A DNA stretch of 64,000 bases from an uncultured Marinobacter sp. Lineage in GTDB: Bacteria > Pseudomonadota > Gammaproteobacteria > Pseudomonadales > Oleiphilaceae. Each line of letters opens with the position of its first letter. Positions within the stretch are counted from its first letter, which is position 1. The position numbers were made by a program, and so were the translations under genes. The notes beneath the pieces were generated by a model. It was given only the letters and a program-made list of their open reading frames with translations. It was not told the origin of the DNA and ran no database searches. The stretch is from positions 1-64,000 of the forward strand of contig NZ_CAJXKQ010000011.1 of NCBI RefSeq assembly GCF_913055835.1, read 5' to 3'. Of the stretch, positions 8,701 through 17,921 are shown in pieces.

Positions 8701-8903
8701 AGTACCTTTTCTGGGTTCTGCGGATTACCCTTGCAGAACTTTTCCCAACGGTCCGGCCAAGCCTTTTGGAAATAACCTACCAGGTCTTCCGGATACAAGG
8801 CATGCGCCTTGTCGTACTCAGACGCCTTGCCGACTAGCCAGCCCTGATCACTCATGGCGGCAATGATGTCGTTCTGGAACACTCTCTCGCGGCTGTCAGC
8901 CAT
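5715..8903 (-). CDS. hsdR: Type I restriction enzyme, HsdR endonuclease/translocase subunit
   Basis: A 1062-residue motor and nuclease subunit that translocates and cuts unmodified DNA in complex with HsdM and HsdS. The N-terminal PD-(D/E)xK nuclease shows D142 in PRLDLVLF and ELK at 156-158. The SF2 motor has Walker A HSAGSGKS (about 317-324), the DEAH box IADEAHSSQ near 430, and YAFTATPK. The C-terminal half is the helical region seen in EcoR124-type HsdR. The ATG has a GAGGAG ribosome site. It lies fourth in the minus-strand operon after the GIY-YIG gene (59-base gap). The length is normal and I see no frameshift, so it is probably active. Confidence 0.95.
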   Translation of the reverse strand: MADSRERVFQNDIIAAMSDQGWLVGKASEYDKAHALYPEDLVGYFQKAWPDRWEKFCKGNPQNPEKVLIQKTVRELEKKGTLDVLRHGFKVPGVKVDLCSFKPDHGMNPDTERRYNANRLRVVEEVSYSPHARTGDYNPRLDLVLFVNGIPTATLELKSEFKQTVEHAKRQYKKDRPVKDSLTRKPEPLLTFKRGALVHFAVSQDEVAMTTKLNGKDTFFLPFNRGTADGGAGNPRAEDEDTYATAYLWQQLFQKDNWLKVIGRFLHLEKKTVEDFYGNRKTKETLIFPRYHQWDVVNQLVQTTQAEGAGKRYLIQHSAGSGKSNSIAWSAHQLAQLYNEDGQKLFSSIIVVTDRTVLDSQLQNTIYQFEHAQGVVRPISRDLGNQSKSEQLAEALAEQTRIIIVTIQTFPALFDALDKHPRLAAGRYAVIADEAHSSQTGSSATKLKAILGGDLPEGEEVSAEELLDAAVAARKPSQKISYYAFTATPKAKTLELFGREPDPTQPRSETNKPQPFHVYSMRQAIEEGFILDVLKRYTTYAVAWKLAHPDAEDEEVDSKKARTTLARWVRLHPYNISQKVEIIVGHFRENVRHLLDGQAKAMVVTSSRQEAVRYQLAMQQYIKGQGYQDVHPLVAFSGSLPPDDVIPEEVTETSSLLNPGLNGRDHARAFDTDEYNVMLVANKYQTGFDQPKLCAMYVDKKLKGVECVQTLSRLNRLFPGKETFILDFINDAQDILDSFLPYYNKAELTGVSDAQVVYDLQEALDVEQVYHWDEVEAFARAFFDPKAASSKLSYYCQPARERFNKRYKLLRDERAQVRAVRQQAEADGNAIGLKQADASLKEIGEGLDQLDLFKKNLGSFVRAYEFLSQIVFFEDPELEQLCVFAKHLLPLLRQEILDEDEIDISELELSHYRITKRKEHELRLEGEDDSDGLDPITGVGTGKPHDPEKERLSKIIEKLNDIFGAEVSDEDQLHFANGIADRVRRDEAVMAQVDGHSPDQVMHGLLPKRLTDLVLDSMTDHEKLSMEILESEPKQRAFALLILSLLKNPSHKGTFNDASSQS

Positions 8904-8962
8904 GACTACTCCTCGTATCCTTCGAACCTTTTGACCACTGGCCAGTGCTTAAATGCTCTGGA

Positions 8963-9904
8963 TCAATCCTTGAGCTCTTCTGCGGTACTTTGAGCCTCGA
9001 CAAGCGAACTTTGCCAGTCACCGTAGGACTTCCTGCTGGACTCTTCAGTCCAGACAATCCGGCCATTCGCCGAGCGGCCGGATACCACTGCAGCGGCTGC
9101 GCTGGGGCTTGAGAATGATTGATCTTGAGTGAAACGCACCGCGCCGGAGGCATCTGGCACGAGTACGCCGTCTGCTGTTAATTGATCATAGAGCGGGCGA
9201 TAGCTGGTGTAGCTACTTCCGCTCACCCATTTGTCTCGCGCCTGACTGCCCTCAAGCACCACAAACTCGCCGTCAACTTCCCGGGCTTTGGCACGAATCC
9301 CGTACTTGGGTAGCTCCATGAAAAAGGTGGGATCATCACCCTCCGCGCCAGCTTTACCCTGAATTTGAGCCGCTATTTTTTGACGATCACGGAGAAAATC
9401 GAAGCCCAGAACAGGCAGAATGATGCGGACTTGCTCAATGAAGAACGCCATATCGGATTGATCGGACTCTGGGAGCACCGTGTAATCGTGAGCGGTGCCG
9501 TTTACCAGGCCACAACGTCCGGATTGCTTAGCAATGGCGATGAGTTGGCTTTCCAGGTACTTCACATGGGCTTTGGTGAGATTCTGGTCTTTGCTGGTGA
9601 TCAAGCACACCCGCTCCCAGAAGTCTTTGCCGCCTTGGGGTTCTGGTCGGTTGTGTTGCTTCAGGCGTTTGGCCACATCATCGGATTCACCGATGTAGAC
9701 CAAGGGACGCATGGCGTTATCCGGATCTGGGCCCACCAGGAAATACACACCGGTACGACCGCATTCTGGTCGTTGCACCAACTCGGTGAGTTTCGTACGA
9801 GGCCCAGTCAGAGCATGGCCGGTCCAGTTCATGATTTCGGCAGTCAGAAGACCGTTCGGTGTGCCATCAACAAGGAATAAGCGGATGCCGCGTCCATGGT
9901 TCAT
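8963..9904 (-). CDS. GIY-YIG nuclease with C-terminal DUF4357, embedded in type I R-M operon
   Basis: A 313-residue protein. The GIY-YIG core appears as GVYFL (52-56), VYIGES (69-74), R80 in the following helix and a late glutamate in KYLESQL (E118), the expected metal ligand. The C-terminal part (about 200-305) resembles DUF4357: GIRAKAREVDGEFVVLEGS, then a short helical end. It sits between hsdS and hsdR and its ATG overlaps the hsdS stop (ATGA, 9901-9904), so expression is coupled to the specificity subunit. Proteins of this type occur in some type I loci, but their role is not settled. A second cleavage activity is possible. Confidence 0.9.
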   Translation of the reverse strand: MNHGRGIRLFLVDGTPNGLLTAEIMNWTGHALTGPRTKLTELVQRPECGRTGVYFLVGPDPDNAMRPLVYIGESDDVAKRLKQHNRPEPQGGKDFWERVCLITSKDQNLTKAHVKYLESQLIAIAKQSGRCGLVNGTAHDYTVLPESDQSDMAFFIEQVRIILPVLGFDFLRDRQKIAAQIQGKAGAEGDDPTFFMELPKYGIRAKAREVDGEFVVLEGSQARDKWVSGSSYTSYRPLYDQLTADGVLVPDASGAVRFTQDQSFSSPSAAAAVVSGRSANGRIVWTEESSRKSYGDWQSSLVEAQSTAEELKD

Positions 9905-11319
9905 ACGGTAGCCTCTATTCCAGTCTGACGCACTTCCTCATTGAAGGCGTTTTCATCTGTTGGTGGTTGCCAGTTGCGGACATCAATCTTGCCGGTAACA
10001 GCAGCAGATATGAGTGCGGACCGGCGTTCCGACAGCAGCGCCATCGCCGCCTTGGCCTCACTTATCAACGCTTCCATTTCCTGTAGTCGCTTATCCAGCA
10101 TCTGTGCGATCGAGATTTGTTCGTCGGTTGGAGGCACCGCGACGACGAGTTCACGAATATCTTCCAGACTAAGCTGAACCTTCGTACCTCCATAACCAGA
10201 GCCAAGTAACTGCTCCTTCGCAGCATTACCCAGAATAAAATAGGCAAGCCAGTTTGAACTGCAGAGAGTGGCAATAGGCCTCGCAAGGGCAACATGCTGA
10301 CTCACATAACCACCTTCTATCGATTTGTCCGCTGCACAGACAGAACCAAGATCTGCTGTAATGGAAACCAGGATGTCACCAACTTTGATTTTCGCCCTGG
10401 AGCCTTCGCTTCCTTCGGGTGGTGTAACATACTGGATTGACTCAAGCTTCGGTCGGATAGAGTCTCGTGTCAGATTAGTGATTCGGAAAAATAGCTCACC
10501 AGAATCAGAGTAAAAATCCGCCCATCCACGTGATCCACTGGTAACGAAACTGACAAGAAACTTCACCGGCATTACTTTCCAATGCGCTGGCACTTCCCCA
10601 AGCCACTCCACTCCAGAATCCTTGGTTGGCACATCCGGATCCAGCCCCTTGGTCACCGCATGGGAAATCACGGCCTGGCGTTTTTCCTGAAGCAGCTCTA
10701 TCAGGCGCTCTTGCTCGCGAATAAGTGCGTCGATTTTGGTGGTTTCGTGATCCAAGAATTGGGCGATTTGGCTTTGCTCAAGTAAAGAGGGCTCAGGTAA
10801 CCTCAGACCTGAGATCGTTTGGGCTGATATGCCAATAATGGTTGTGCCGCGGGCTATAGATAAAAGGTATTTATTCGCCCCTTTACTCTTGATGCAGTAA
10901 AACAAAAACCGAGGGTTTATTAATCTAGGCTTCGGACGGATGAGTACCAGGTGATAGCCACAAATAGTGTGCTCCATTGGTTCAACTATAATTGAGACAT
11001 CTGCTATTCGTGTTGGAACTACTGAATCCTTTGTGACTAGGAGGTCTCCAGCTTCGATTTGAAACTGTTTGATATCATTGGTTGATGCCGTTGATACGTT
11101 TAACTGAAACTGAACCGCTTTCGAAATCTCTGGTGTAGAGTAGACTGTATCCGTCCCCAGAAATTTAACTTCCTGCTCGCCTTCTCGCTTGTGTTTATCA
11201 ACACCGCTTGCACGCACGCCGGCAACGTACTTTAGTTTTTTCACACTCCAAGACTCAGGTAACTCGTCAAGCCAATCGAAATCGATGCTTTTGTATTCTG
11301 GGTATTTATGAAAGCTCAT
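9901..11319 (-). CDS. hsdS: Type I restriction-modification specificity subunit HsdS
   Basis: About 472 residues, with the two-fold repeated layout of HsdS. Each half opens with a similar sentence ([20 protein letters not shown] and [19 protein letters not shown]), then a variable target-recognition domain, then a coiled-coil spacer ([40 protein letters not shown]). The two target domains define the bipartite recognition site, which cannot be read from sequence here. The start is the ATG at 11317-11319, overlapping the hsdM stop, rather than the longer frame from 11361. It overlaps the next gene in the same way. Confidence 0.95.
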   Translation of the reverse strand: MSFHKYPEYKSIDFDWLDELPESWSVKKLKYVAGVRASGVDKHKREGEQEVKFLGTDTVYSTPEISKAVQFQLNVSTASTNDIKQFQIEAGDLLVTKDSVVPTRIADVSIIVEPMEHTICGYHLVLIRPKPRLINPRFLFYCIKSKGANKYLLSIARGTTIIGISAQTISGLRLPEPSLLEQSQIAQFLDHETTKIDALIREQERLIELLQEKRQAVISHAVTKGLDPDVPTKDSGVEWLGEVPAHWKVMPVKFLVSFVTSGSRGWADFYSDSGELFFRITNLTRDSIRPKLESIQYVTPPEGSEGSRAKIKVGDILVSITADLGSVCAADKSIEGGYVSQHVALARPIATLCSSNWLAYFILGNAAKEQLLGSGYGGTKVQLSLEDIRELVVAVPPTDEQISIAQMLDKRLQEMEALISEAKAAMALLSERRSALISAAVTGKIDVRNWQPPTDENAFNEEVRQTGIEATV

Positions 11320-13301
11320 GCAGACAACTCCTCGATCATCTGCTTGATCCGATCGGTGCACTTTTTCAAATCAGCATCAATCTCTTCCAGCGGCCGGGGC
11401 GGCGTGAACTCATAGAAGTGCCGGTTGAACGGAATTTCGAAGCCCACGATGCCGACTTCGCCATCCTTTTCGTCCCGCTTGGACTCGTCTATCCAGGCGT
11501 CTGGCAAATGGGGGTTCACTTCCCGGTCAAAGTAGTCGAACACGGACTCTGTGAGAGGCACGTTTTCATAATCCCGCAGGCCGGTGTCAGCTTCTGGATT
11601 GCCCTTGCTGTCCGTGCAGATATCCGCTTCTGGATCACGCTCACTCAGGGCATTGAGCAAAGCTTTTAGTTGCGGCGCACTCAGGTACACCTGATGGTCA
11701 GTGAGTGACGCTTTCAAGGCTTTCTGGAACTGTTTGCGATTCCGATAGACCGTCTCCGTATCCATAGCACGACAGGCAGCGAGGATTTTGTCCCGGTCTT
11801 CGTGATCCATTTTCTGGATGGCTTTCTCATCCGCGATTCGCTCAATCCGATTTTCCGAAGCCTGGAAGTTCAACTTCAGCGGACGCTCGACCGTGATCCG
11901 GCGATAACCAAAGGCTTCGATGGGGAAGATCTTGCTCTTCTTGGTTTCCTGGAAGTCCCCGTACATCCGCACGATTTCGTCCTGGTCGGACTCGCTGACA
12001 AACTGGCGCTTACTGCCGAGGGACTTACGCATCTTAGTCGACCGATCTGTAGCATCGATCAGTTGGACTTTGCCTTTGCGCTCAGCCGGCTTATTGTTGG
12101 AGAGCACCCACACATAGGTGGAGATGCCGGTGTTGTAGAACATATCCGTGGGCAGGGCCACGATGGCTTCGACCATATCGTTCTGCAGCAGATAGCGCCG
12201 GATTTCGGATTCGCCACTGCCAGCACCACCCGTAAACAACGGGCTACCATTGAGAATGATGCCGATCCGGGAGCCACCTTCACGGGCATCCCGCATCTTG
12301 CTGACCAGATGCATCAGGAACAGAAGCGAACCATCGGACACACGGGGTAGCCCAGGTCCAAAGCGGCCATCGAAGCCCCGGTGTTTGTGCTCATCGGTGA
12401 CCTGCTTCTGAACTTTTTTCCACTCCACCCCAAAAGGTGGGTTACTGAGCATCAGGTCAAACTTGTTGGCAGCCAGCTGGTCATCTGACAGCGTATTCCC
12501 GAGCTTGATGTTGCTGACTTCCTGGCCTTTGATCAGCATGTCAGCCTTACAAATGGCGTAGGACTCCGGGTTCAGTTCCTGACCGTGCAGTGAGACAGTG
12601 ACACTCTCGCTGATCTGTTGAATGTACTCGTCGCCCTCGGATAAGAACCCACCGGTACCCGCCGTAGGATCATAGATGGTAACAATGCTGTTGGGCGTCA
12701 GCCGGCTCTCCTGTCCGGTTAGGACAAGGGAAGTGGTCAAGTGCACGATGTCACGAGGCGTGAAGTGCTCCCCGGCCGTTTCGTTGGAGCTCTCTGCGAA
12801 TTTCCGGATCAACTCCTCAAAGATGATCCCCATACCAAAATTGCTGATGGTTTCCGGGCTCAGGTTAATGCTGGCAAACCGCTGCACCACCTGATATAGC
12901 AAGTTGTTGGCGCTGAGCTGCTGAACAAAGTCTTCGAAATGGAAGTGCTCGAAGATCTCCCGGGCGTCCTGGCTGAACGACTGAACATAGCTCATCAGAT
13001 CATCAGCCGTCTGGCTGTCAGATAGGGTAGCCAGGCTCAACGGGGAGGCATTGAAGAATTGCTGATCGGCAGCCCGGAGCAACAGTTTCTCGCGAACTGC
13101 ATCCGGTTTGGTCTGGTGTTCCTGGGCCGCGGAGAGCACCTGAGCCTTCGTTGGCTCAAGAACACACTCCAGACGACGCAACAGGGTAAACGGCAGGATG
13201 ACCCGCCCATACTGGCTCTGCTTGAAATCACCGCGCAGAAGATCGGCAACCGACCAGATAAAAGCGGCGGTTTGAGAGTGGTTGGTTTTGTTGTCAGTCA
13301 T
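11316..13301 (-). CDS. hsdM: Type I restriction-modification methyltransferase HsdM
   Basis: A 661-residue adenine-N6 DNA methyltransferase. The SAM-binding motif is DPTAGTGGF (211-219) and the catalytic motif IV is NPPF (287-290), typical of HsdM. An N-terminal helical domain of about 170 residues precedes it. The long C-terminal extension (about residues 480-661, charged and helical) makes it larger than the usual 500-residue HsdM. The ATG at 13301 has a GGAGCT ribosome site. It is the first restriction gene of the operon and follows a serine recombinase gene on the same strand by 42 bases. Confidence 0.95.
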   Translation of the reverse strand: MTDNKTNHSQTAAFIWSVADLLRGDFKQSQYGRVILPFTLLRRLECVLEPTKAQVLSAAQEHQTKPDAVREKLLLRAADQQFFNASPLSLATLSDSQTADDLMSYVQSFSQDAREIFEHFHFEDFVQQLSANNLLYQVVQRFASINLSPETISNFGMGIIFEELIRKFAESSNETAGEHFTPRDIVHLTTSLVLTGQESRLTPNSIVTIYDPTAGTGGFLSEGDEYIQQISESVTVSLHGQELNPESYAICKADMLIKGQEVSNIKLGNTLSDDQLAANKFDLMLSNPPFGVEWKKVQKQVTDEHKHRGFDGRFGPGLPRVSDGSLLFLMHLVSKMRDAREGGSRIGIILNGSPLFTGGAGSGESEIRRYLLQNDMVEAIVALPTDMFYNTGISTYVWVLSNNKPAERKGKVQLIDATDRSTKMRKSLGSKRQFVSESDQDEIVRMYGDFQETKKSKIFPIEAFGYRRITVERPLKLNFQASENRIERIADEKAIQKMDHEDRDKILAACRAMDTETVYRNRKQFQKALKASLTDHQVYLSAPQLKALLNALSERDPEADICTDSKGNPEADTGLRDYENVPLTESVFDYFDREVNPHLPDAWIDESKRDEKDGEVGIVGFEIPFNRHFYEFTPPRPLEEIDADLKKCTDRIKQMIEELSA

Positions 13302-13343
13302 CCGTGGAGCTCCAATACAGCATGTTGTCGGACTGCGACTATC

Positions 13344-13907
13344 TCAGGCAGCCAATCCAATTCTTTTAAGTGATGCGTTTAACGTCGTTCGAGTCACACC
13401 AAAGTGAGCCGCAACTTCTGTTTTCGTGATTTGAGGGTCGGAGAGCATGGCCGCTGCTTTACGGACGTCCGAATCAGACATGGATGGTTTCCGGCCGCCT
13501 TTTCGCCCCCTCGCCCTGGCTGCTTGAAGACCAGCCTTTGTGCGCTCTCGAATTAGGTCATGCTCAAACTCTGCCAGTGCGCCGAAGATATGGAATACCA
13601 GACGTCCGCCTGAGCTGGTTGTGTCGATTGCCTCGGTGAGTGATTTGAAGCCAACTTCTCGATCATTCAGATCCTGGACGATCTCAACCAGGTCTTTCAG
13701 TGAACGTGCCAGCCGATCCAGCTTCCAAACTACGAGGACGTCTCCTTTCCGGAGGGTACGAAGGCACTGCGACAGATCGGGTCGCTCGCGAATTTTGCCG
13801 GTAAACTTTTCCTGGAAAATCTGCTCGCACCCAGCTTTTTCCAAAGCATCTACCTGAAACTCAGGATTCTGATCCTGGGTACTGACCCGCGCATAGCCTA
13901 TGATCAT
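13344..13907 (-). CDS. Serine recombinase (Tn3-type resolvase/invertase)
   Basis: A 187-residue small serine recombinase. The catalytic N-terminal domain opens IIGYARVSTQDQN with the nucleophile serine at residue 9. The conserved KLDRLARS and the family motif EFEHDLIRERTKAGL follow. The C-terminal 45 residues form a helix-turn-helix (TKTEVAAHFGVTRTTLNASL). The ATG at 13907 is preferred over a GTG at 13916 because AAGGTG lies just upstream. It is full length. Its position directly upstream of hsdM suggests that the restriction operon travels with a transposon-like unit, or that the enzyme resolves or inverts something near the locus. No partner transposase remains. Confidence 0.9.
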   Translation of the reverse strand: MIIGYARVSTQDQNPEFQVDALEKAGCEQIFQEKFTGKIRERPDLSQCLRTLRKGDVLVVWKLDRLARSLKDLVEIVQDLNDREVGFKSLTEAIDTTSSGGRLVFHIFGALAEFEHDLIRERTKAGLQAARARGRKGGRKPSMSDSDVRKAAAMLSDPQITKTEVAAHFGVTRTTLNASLKRIGLAA

Positions 13908-14123
13908 TAAACGCACCTTTTCTAGTCATAGTTTTTTGTACGTGATTGTTGGACATAAAACAATAGGAAATTGCGGTTTTTTCGTGGCGCCATCCGAGCG
14001 TCCAACAAACGACCGTTTTCTGATAAAAACATAGCTCGGCAAAGGTGGGACCTAGGATCAGGATGTGGGAGCGCACGAACGGCGCCAGTGAGAACGAAGC
14101 GCTGGTCATCCAAGCCGGCTTTT

Positions 14124-14143
14124 AAACAAAAGCGGACATTCGA
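14124..14143 (-). repeat. Type II arm of the GTCCGCTTT repeat (copy a)
   Basis: Reading the minus strand gives CGAATGTCCGCTTTTGTT. It is nearly identical to copy d at 48465-48485 and similar to the right arm at 41431-41443. A sequence with weak resemblance to the inner part of the 41 kb copy lies just to its left (14090-14120). No gene is seen between 13908 and this repeat. Confidence 0.6.
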
Positions 14144-14165
14144 GTCAGGCCTTCCCACCACTCAG

Positions 14166-14295
14166 GCTGTCAGGACAGTTCAGGGGGCCGGAGTTTACCA
14201 GCAGGGCCCTGGGGGCCATTGGGCTCATGACAACCAGGTGGAGCTGAAACTGATCCGGCCTCAAAAGCCAACCCAGACCGGCTTTATCGAAAAGG
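14166..14295 (+). pseudogene. IS3-family OrfB fragment
   Basis: This stretch encodes a short piece of a second, different IS3-type transposase. In one frame it reads WAHDNQVELKLIRP and KPTQTGFIEK, which matches the region just after the second catalytic aspartate (usual form DNGPEFTS, then W, then ELKLIRPGKPTQN, then the catalytic E). The DNGPEF part is damaged by base changes and small insertions. It is truncated at both ends and non-functional. The style fits the IS51/IS407 type, as does the OrfA fragment at 34 kb. Confidence 0.7.
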
Positions 14296-14326
14296 CTCGG
14301 ACACACAAAGGTGTGTCCGAGCCTTT
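14291..14326. terminator. Strong hairpin terminator after the porin gene
   Basis: AAAGGCTCGGACACAC (14291-14306) pairs perfectly with 14311-14326 across a 4-base loop. T tracts occur on both strands. On the minus strand it lies 6 bases beyond the porin stop codon. Confidence 0.85.
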
Positions 14327-14331
14327 TTGGC

Positions 14332-15651
14332 TTAAAATGCGTATTTAGCGTTAGCGTTTATCCTAAACACATTTGGCTCTTCGCCTGAACGTGTTTTTAC
14401 ACTGTAACGCCCAAGCTCAACCCCAAGTGACGAGTTTTTCATAGGACTCCAAACCAAATTCACGTGGGCAGAGGAAGAGCTATCGATAATCTCCGGCCCG
14501 AAATCATCAAGATCTTCATCAGCCTTCGTGTAGGCATATGCCAGCGTTGAACGCCATTTCCATTTACCACCCCACCGGTGAGTGTAGACTGCAGAGGCAC
14601 CCCAGGAATCAAACCCCTCTATTTGTCCATCGGCTACGAAGGCATCAGGGTGGACACCAAGCCCCATGTACCTTCCGAGTGCCCCATAGTTGTACTGCAA
14701 CCCAACACTATCGCTGAAAACTGGAAAACGAGTTGTTAAGCTTAGCGCACCGGCCCAAGCCGAATCATCCCCTTGGTTGACAGTGTCTAGCTTGAGTTGG
14801 CGAGCCATGACTTTAGTAGAGGTATGGACTTTCCCGACATTATAATCCAACCTTGCAACTAGGTCCGGAACCGTTTGGTCATCCTGATCAGTATCTGTCA
14901 CGTTACCGCTCACAGTAATCACATCATTCTCATACGAATTTTCTGCAGATAACATTACAGCGCCCCAATCGAAGGGGGATGTGTACCTAATTTGCGGCTG
15001 GCGGATGAAAATCGCATTTCCGTGCGACCCATAGTTAAGAAGTTCCCCGAGAGAGGCGAAATCTAGAAACGTGGAATAGTCCTGACCCACCCTCCAGTTT
15101 TTGTAGTCAGCAAATGCTCTTCGGAGCCTAAGATCATGATTATTAGTAAAGCTCTCGGATCCCGTGCCCCCGGCAAAATCTATCTCAATATGAGTCTTAA
15201 GGTCTGCCCCCCCTGCAGGAGTTGAACTTGTAACCCAAAATCTACTTCTACGCACTGAAAATTCAGTGGCTGTATCTTTACCTTCAACGTCACCGGATGG
15301 TGTGTTGGCAAGTGTAGGCGCAAATAAGCTCTGGCTGGGAAGGCCGCTTCCATTCTCGCCGACGGCGACGTTTAGTTGAATCAATCCATGAAACGCAAGC
15401 TCAGTTTCTGTACCCGGAACAATGAAGCTTCTCGGGCTTTGTCCGGCCCGGACGTATTTCTTCGGCTCCGATTCTTGATCCCTTGACAGGTCCCCTCGAT
15501 ACTCTTTAATTTCCTTAATCTCATTTTCCAGATCCTTTATTCTAAGGTCATAGTCTCTCAGTGACTGCCCCATCGCTCCAGAGGAAAAAGTCGAAACTAA
15601 AACGCCAGCGCTTATGGTTGAAAGTAATGATTTTCTTTGCACTATTTTCAT
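14332..15651 (-). CDS. DcaP-like outer-membrane porin
   Basis: About 439 residues. A signal peptide (LLSTISAGVLVSTFSSGAMG) is followed by a short coiled coil (LRDYDLRIKDLENEIKEIKE) and the plug-to-barrel entry SFIVPGTETELAFHGLIQLN, typical of DcaP-type trimeric porins (small dicarboxylates or aromatic acids in characterised members). The rest alternates as beta strands and ends with a terminal aromatic (NAKYAF), the outer-membrane insertion signal. The ATG at 15651 (MKIVQRK) is used rather than the one at 15669. It is a single-gene unit with its own terminator and a long AT-rich leader. The substrate is unknown. Confidence 0.85.
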   Translation of the reverse strand: MKIVQRKSLLSTISAGVLVSTFSSGAMGQSLRDYDLRIKDLENEIKEIKEYRGDLSRDQESEPKKYVRAGQSPRSFIVPGTETELAFHGLIQLNVAVGENGSGLPSQSLFAPTLANTPSGDVEGKDTATEFSVRRSRFWVTSSTPAGGADLKTHIEIDFAGGTGSESFTNNHDLRLRRAFADYKNWRVGQDYSTFLDFASLGELLNYGSHGNAIFIRQPQIRYTSPFDWGAVMLSAENSYENDVITVSGNVTDTDQDDQTVPDLVARLDYNVGKVHTSTKVMARQLKLDTVNQGDDSAWAGALSLTTRFPVFSDSVGLQYNYGALGRYMGLGVHPDAFVADGQIEGFDSWGASAVYTHRWGGKWKWRSTLAYAYTKADEDLDDFGPEIIDSSSSAHVNLVWSPMKNSSLGVELGRYSVKTRSGEEPNVFRINANAKYAF

Positions 15652-15669
15652 TATCTTTTCTCTCCACAA

Positions 15670-16289
15670 AAAATTAAATTATTGTAAATGCAAATTATAA
15701 TATTGAGAAAATAGGAATAGACGGACCACTAACCCAAGCCAAATACTTTTTGGCGAGATTAGAAAGAATTACATCTCCCTCATATATCCCTCCTTATTCA
15801 AAACACTGAAAATTTAAAAAACTTATAAAAAAGGATAAAGTTAAATATCAAAAAACCTAAGAAATGCCAAAATAATTTTTTATAAAAAAAGCTATTATTT
15901 ATAATAATTTATTCACTCAAAAGGCTACGTTGACCATCTCAGGACGGCAAATCAAAAAAACCGAACCCAAAATAACCAAATGGTAATATAGGTTACGTGT
16001 GGCTCGGTGCAGAGCTTGCTAATGCGAACGCTAAAGGGAAGAATCCATGAAGGGTTGCGACGCTAATACAGCCCTGGCACACAAACTGGGAAGCAAATAC
16101 TGCGCTAGCGCGTTGAGCGATAACGCGACATTGGTTGGCAGAAATCAGATTCAAACGAGGTCCAACACTAAAACGCAAGTTGCCCGAACGTACTTTTGCT
16201 CTGTCACTACACTTCGGTCCGAGCACGGCTATGGCTCTATGTCGCCAACTTTACAGGCTCTAACAAGCCTCAATGGCCCAACGAAATTT
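15670..16289. promoter_or_regulatory. AT-rich leader of the porin gene plus gene-free spacer
   Basis: From 15670 to about 15930 the sequence is very AT-rich and must hold the porin promoter, but I cannot assign boxes with confidence. From 15930 to 16289 no gene or repeat is recognised. Confidence 0.4.
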
Positions 16290-16904
16290 TTATGCCCTAT
16301 AACGATTGGGACGATGATTTATGGCAATAACCAAATTAAGCAAAATAGCCCCAAACACAGAAGCAATAAGCAATGGAAAGCTCACAACATATAGAGAAGC
16401 CAGTACCACAGATACATCAACAGCCATTTGGACTTTTCCGGCTCGAATGCCATGGTGATCCTGAAGGTGTAAAGAGAGTATGTTGATACCCCCCAAGCTG
16501 GTTTGATGCCTAAAGAGCACAATAAACCCGACTCCCATAATGGCATTTCCCAGTAGGGCCGCATAAAATGGCTGCAACTTACTAAATCCGATGAAATTCA
16601 GATGCACATCAATCAAAACGGAGACAAGCGCGACCGTAATAAACGTCTTAATGGTAAACTCCCATCCCATTCGCCGAATAGCCAAGAAGTAAAAAGGGAG
16701 GTTTATCAAAAAGAAAATCAAACCAAAAGAAATATCGAATGTGTAGTGCAGCAGGAAGGCCAACCCTGCAGTGCTTCCAGTGAGCGCACCTACATCCCGT
16801 AATAAAACAATACCCAATGAGACCATAGAGGCTCCAATCAGTATTGCTAGAGCATCCTCAGCATACGTGTGCTGAATAGCTTTCTTATCAATTTTGTTTG
16901 CCAT
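16290..16904 (-). CDS. YitT family (DUF161) membrane protein
   Basis: About 204 residues with five or six membrane segments (ALAILIGASMVSLGIVLL; SFGLIFFLINLPFYFLAI; a glycine-rich QTSLGGINILSLHL segment; a final VSFPLLIASVFGAILLNLVI). The order TGSTAGLAF, then GG-IN, fits the YitT/DUF161 family. This copy lacks the C-terminal cytosolic DUF2179 domain of Bacillus members and so is the short form common in Gammaproteobacteria. The ATG at 16904 is used; an upstream GTG at 16943 lacks proper spacing. Function is unknown. It is a single-gene unit. Confidence 0.8.
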   Translation of the reverse strand: MANKIDKKAIQHTYAEDALAILIGASMVSLGIVLLRDVGALTGSTAGLAFLLHYTFDISFGLIFFLINLPFYFLAIRRMGWEFTIKTFITVALVSVLIDVHLNFIGFSKLQPFYAALLGNAIMGVGFIVLFRHQTSLGGINILSLHLQDHHGIRAGKVQMAVDVSVVLASLYVVSFPLLIASVFGAILLNLVIAINHRPNRYRA

Positions 16905-17169
16905 AACTGTTAACTCGAATACGACCGAACCTGAATTTCGCACTCCTCGTCATAACTACTTCTATTTCGTCGTCAGGTGTTGCCTGCCCTCTTCCGCAAC
17001 TGCATCAATCTCTTAATTTCGCAACAACTAGGCCTTGGAAGCCGATTCGCTCCATGGGAGTTACTGCCGTGGATTCCATTGCCCTCTAATAGAACGATGT
17101 GCTATAAAGGCTACAAGCAAAAGCTGATGTGAAGCAAGAATTTTCAACCATCGGACGAGGAACACTGCT

Positions 17170-17907
17170 GTGTCGGATGCCATTGATCGCCCCAAACGTC
17201 GTCGTGGTCGCGCTGCCGCCATTGGTCTTACAAAGGCTCAAGTCGTGGCGGCGGCAATTGAGCAAATTGACAACAAAGGGCTGTCTGGCTTTTCACTCCG
17301 AGAGCTTGCCCGCAGCCTTGGGGTTTCGCCTACCGTCATTTATTGGCACGTGGGTGGACGTCAAGAGGACCTGTTCGCAGAAATCTCCGCAGTGATAACG
17401 GCCTCTCTGGCCGAAGGGCTTACGGAATACCAGGATCCGAAACTGCGTTTACGGGAGGTTTTCCTCCGTTACCGCGAATTGGTTCTTAAGCATCCCAAGG
17501 TGGCCCCGCTGCTGGGGGCGCAGATGAAATCAAATGGCGTTGCAAACCTTATCTGGGTCGAAACGGTATTGTCGGCGCTGTCAGACATGGGCTTCAAGGA
17601 TGGCTTACTGCGCGATGCATTCAATTCCCTGATCGGCGGCCTGGCAGGCTTTGTCACTATGGAGCTTGCACCGCCCCCTGCAGGCGATTCCAGCGGCTGG
17701 CAGGAAGTGTTCGCCGATCGTGTCAAAGACATCAGCCCCGAAAACTATCCATGTACTCATGCAGCACTGCCAACGATCACAAACCAGATATTTGTTCTGC
17801 GTTGGCAGAATGGTGAAGACATTTCATACGCGGGTAGCTTTGAGTTTCTGCTCGATTTGCTACTCGATGGACTCGAAAGGCGTGCTCAGCGCCTACATAA
17901 CTCGTAA
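17170..17907 (+). CDS. TetR/AcrR-family transcriptional regulator
   Basis: A 245-residue regulator. The DNA-binding helix-turn-helix is clear near residues 20-70: QVVAAAIEQIDNKGLSGFSL, then RELARSLGVSPTVIYWHVGG, the canonical TetR recognition helix. The C-terminal part is helical and should bind a small effector. It starts with GTG at 17170 (frame MSDAIDRPKRRRGR). It is the first gene of a plus-strand group with RidA and an FAD amino-acid dehydrogenase (15-base gap to ridA), so it probably represses this operon. The effector is unknown; a D- or N-substituted amino acid is plausible from the neighbours. Confidence 0.9.
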   Translation: MSDAIDRPKRRRGRAAAIGLTKAQVVAAAIEQIDNKGLSGFSLRELARSLGVSPTVIYWHVGGRQEDLFAEISAVITASLAEGLTEYQDPKLRLREVFLRYRELVLKHPKVAPLLGAQMKSNGVANLIWVETVLSALSDMGFKDGLLRDAFNSLIGGLAGFVTMELAPPPAGDSSGWQEVFADRVKDISPENYPCTHAALPTITNQIFVLRWQNGEDISYAGSFEFLLDLLLDGLERRAQRLHNS

Positions 17908-17921
17908 CGGAGGCATTAACT

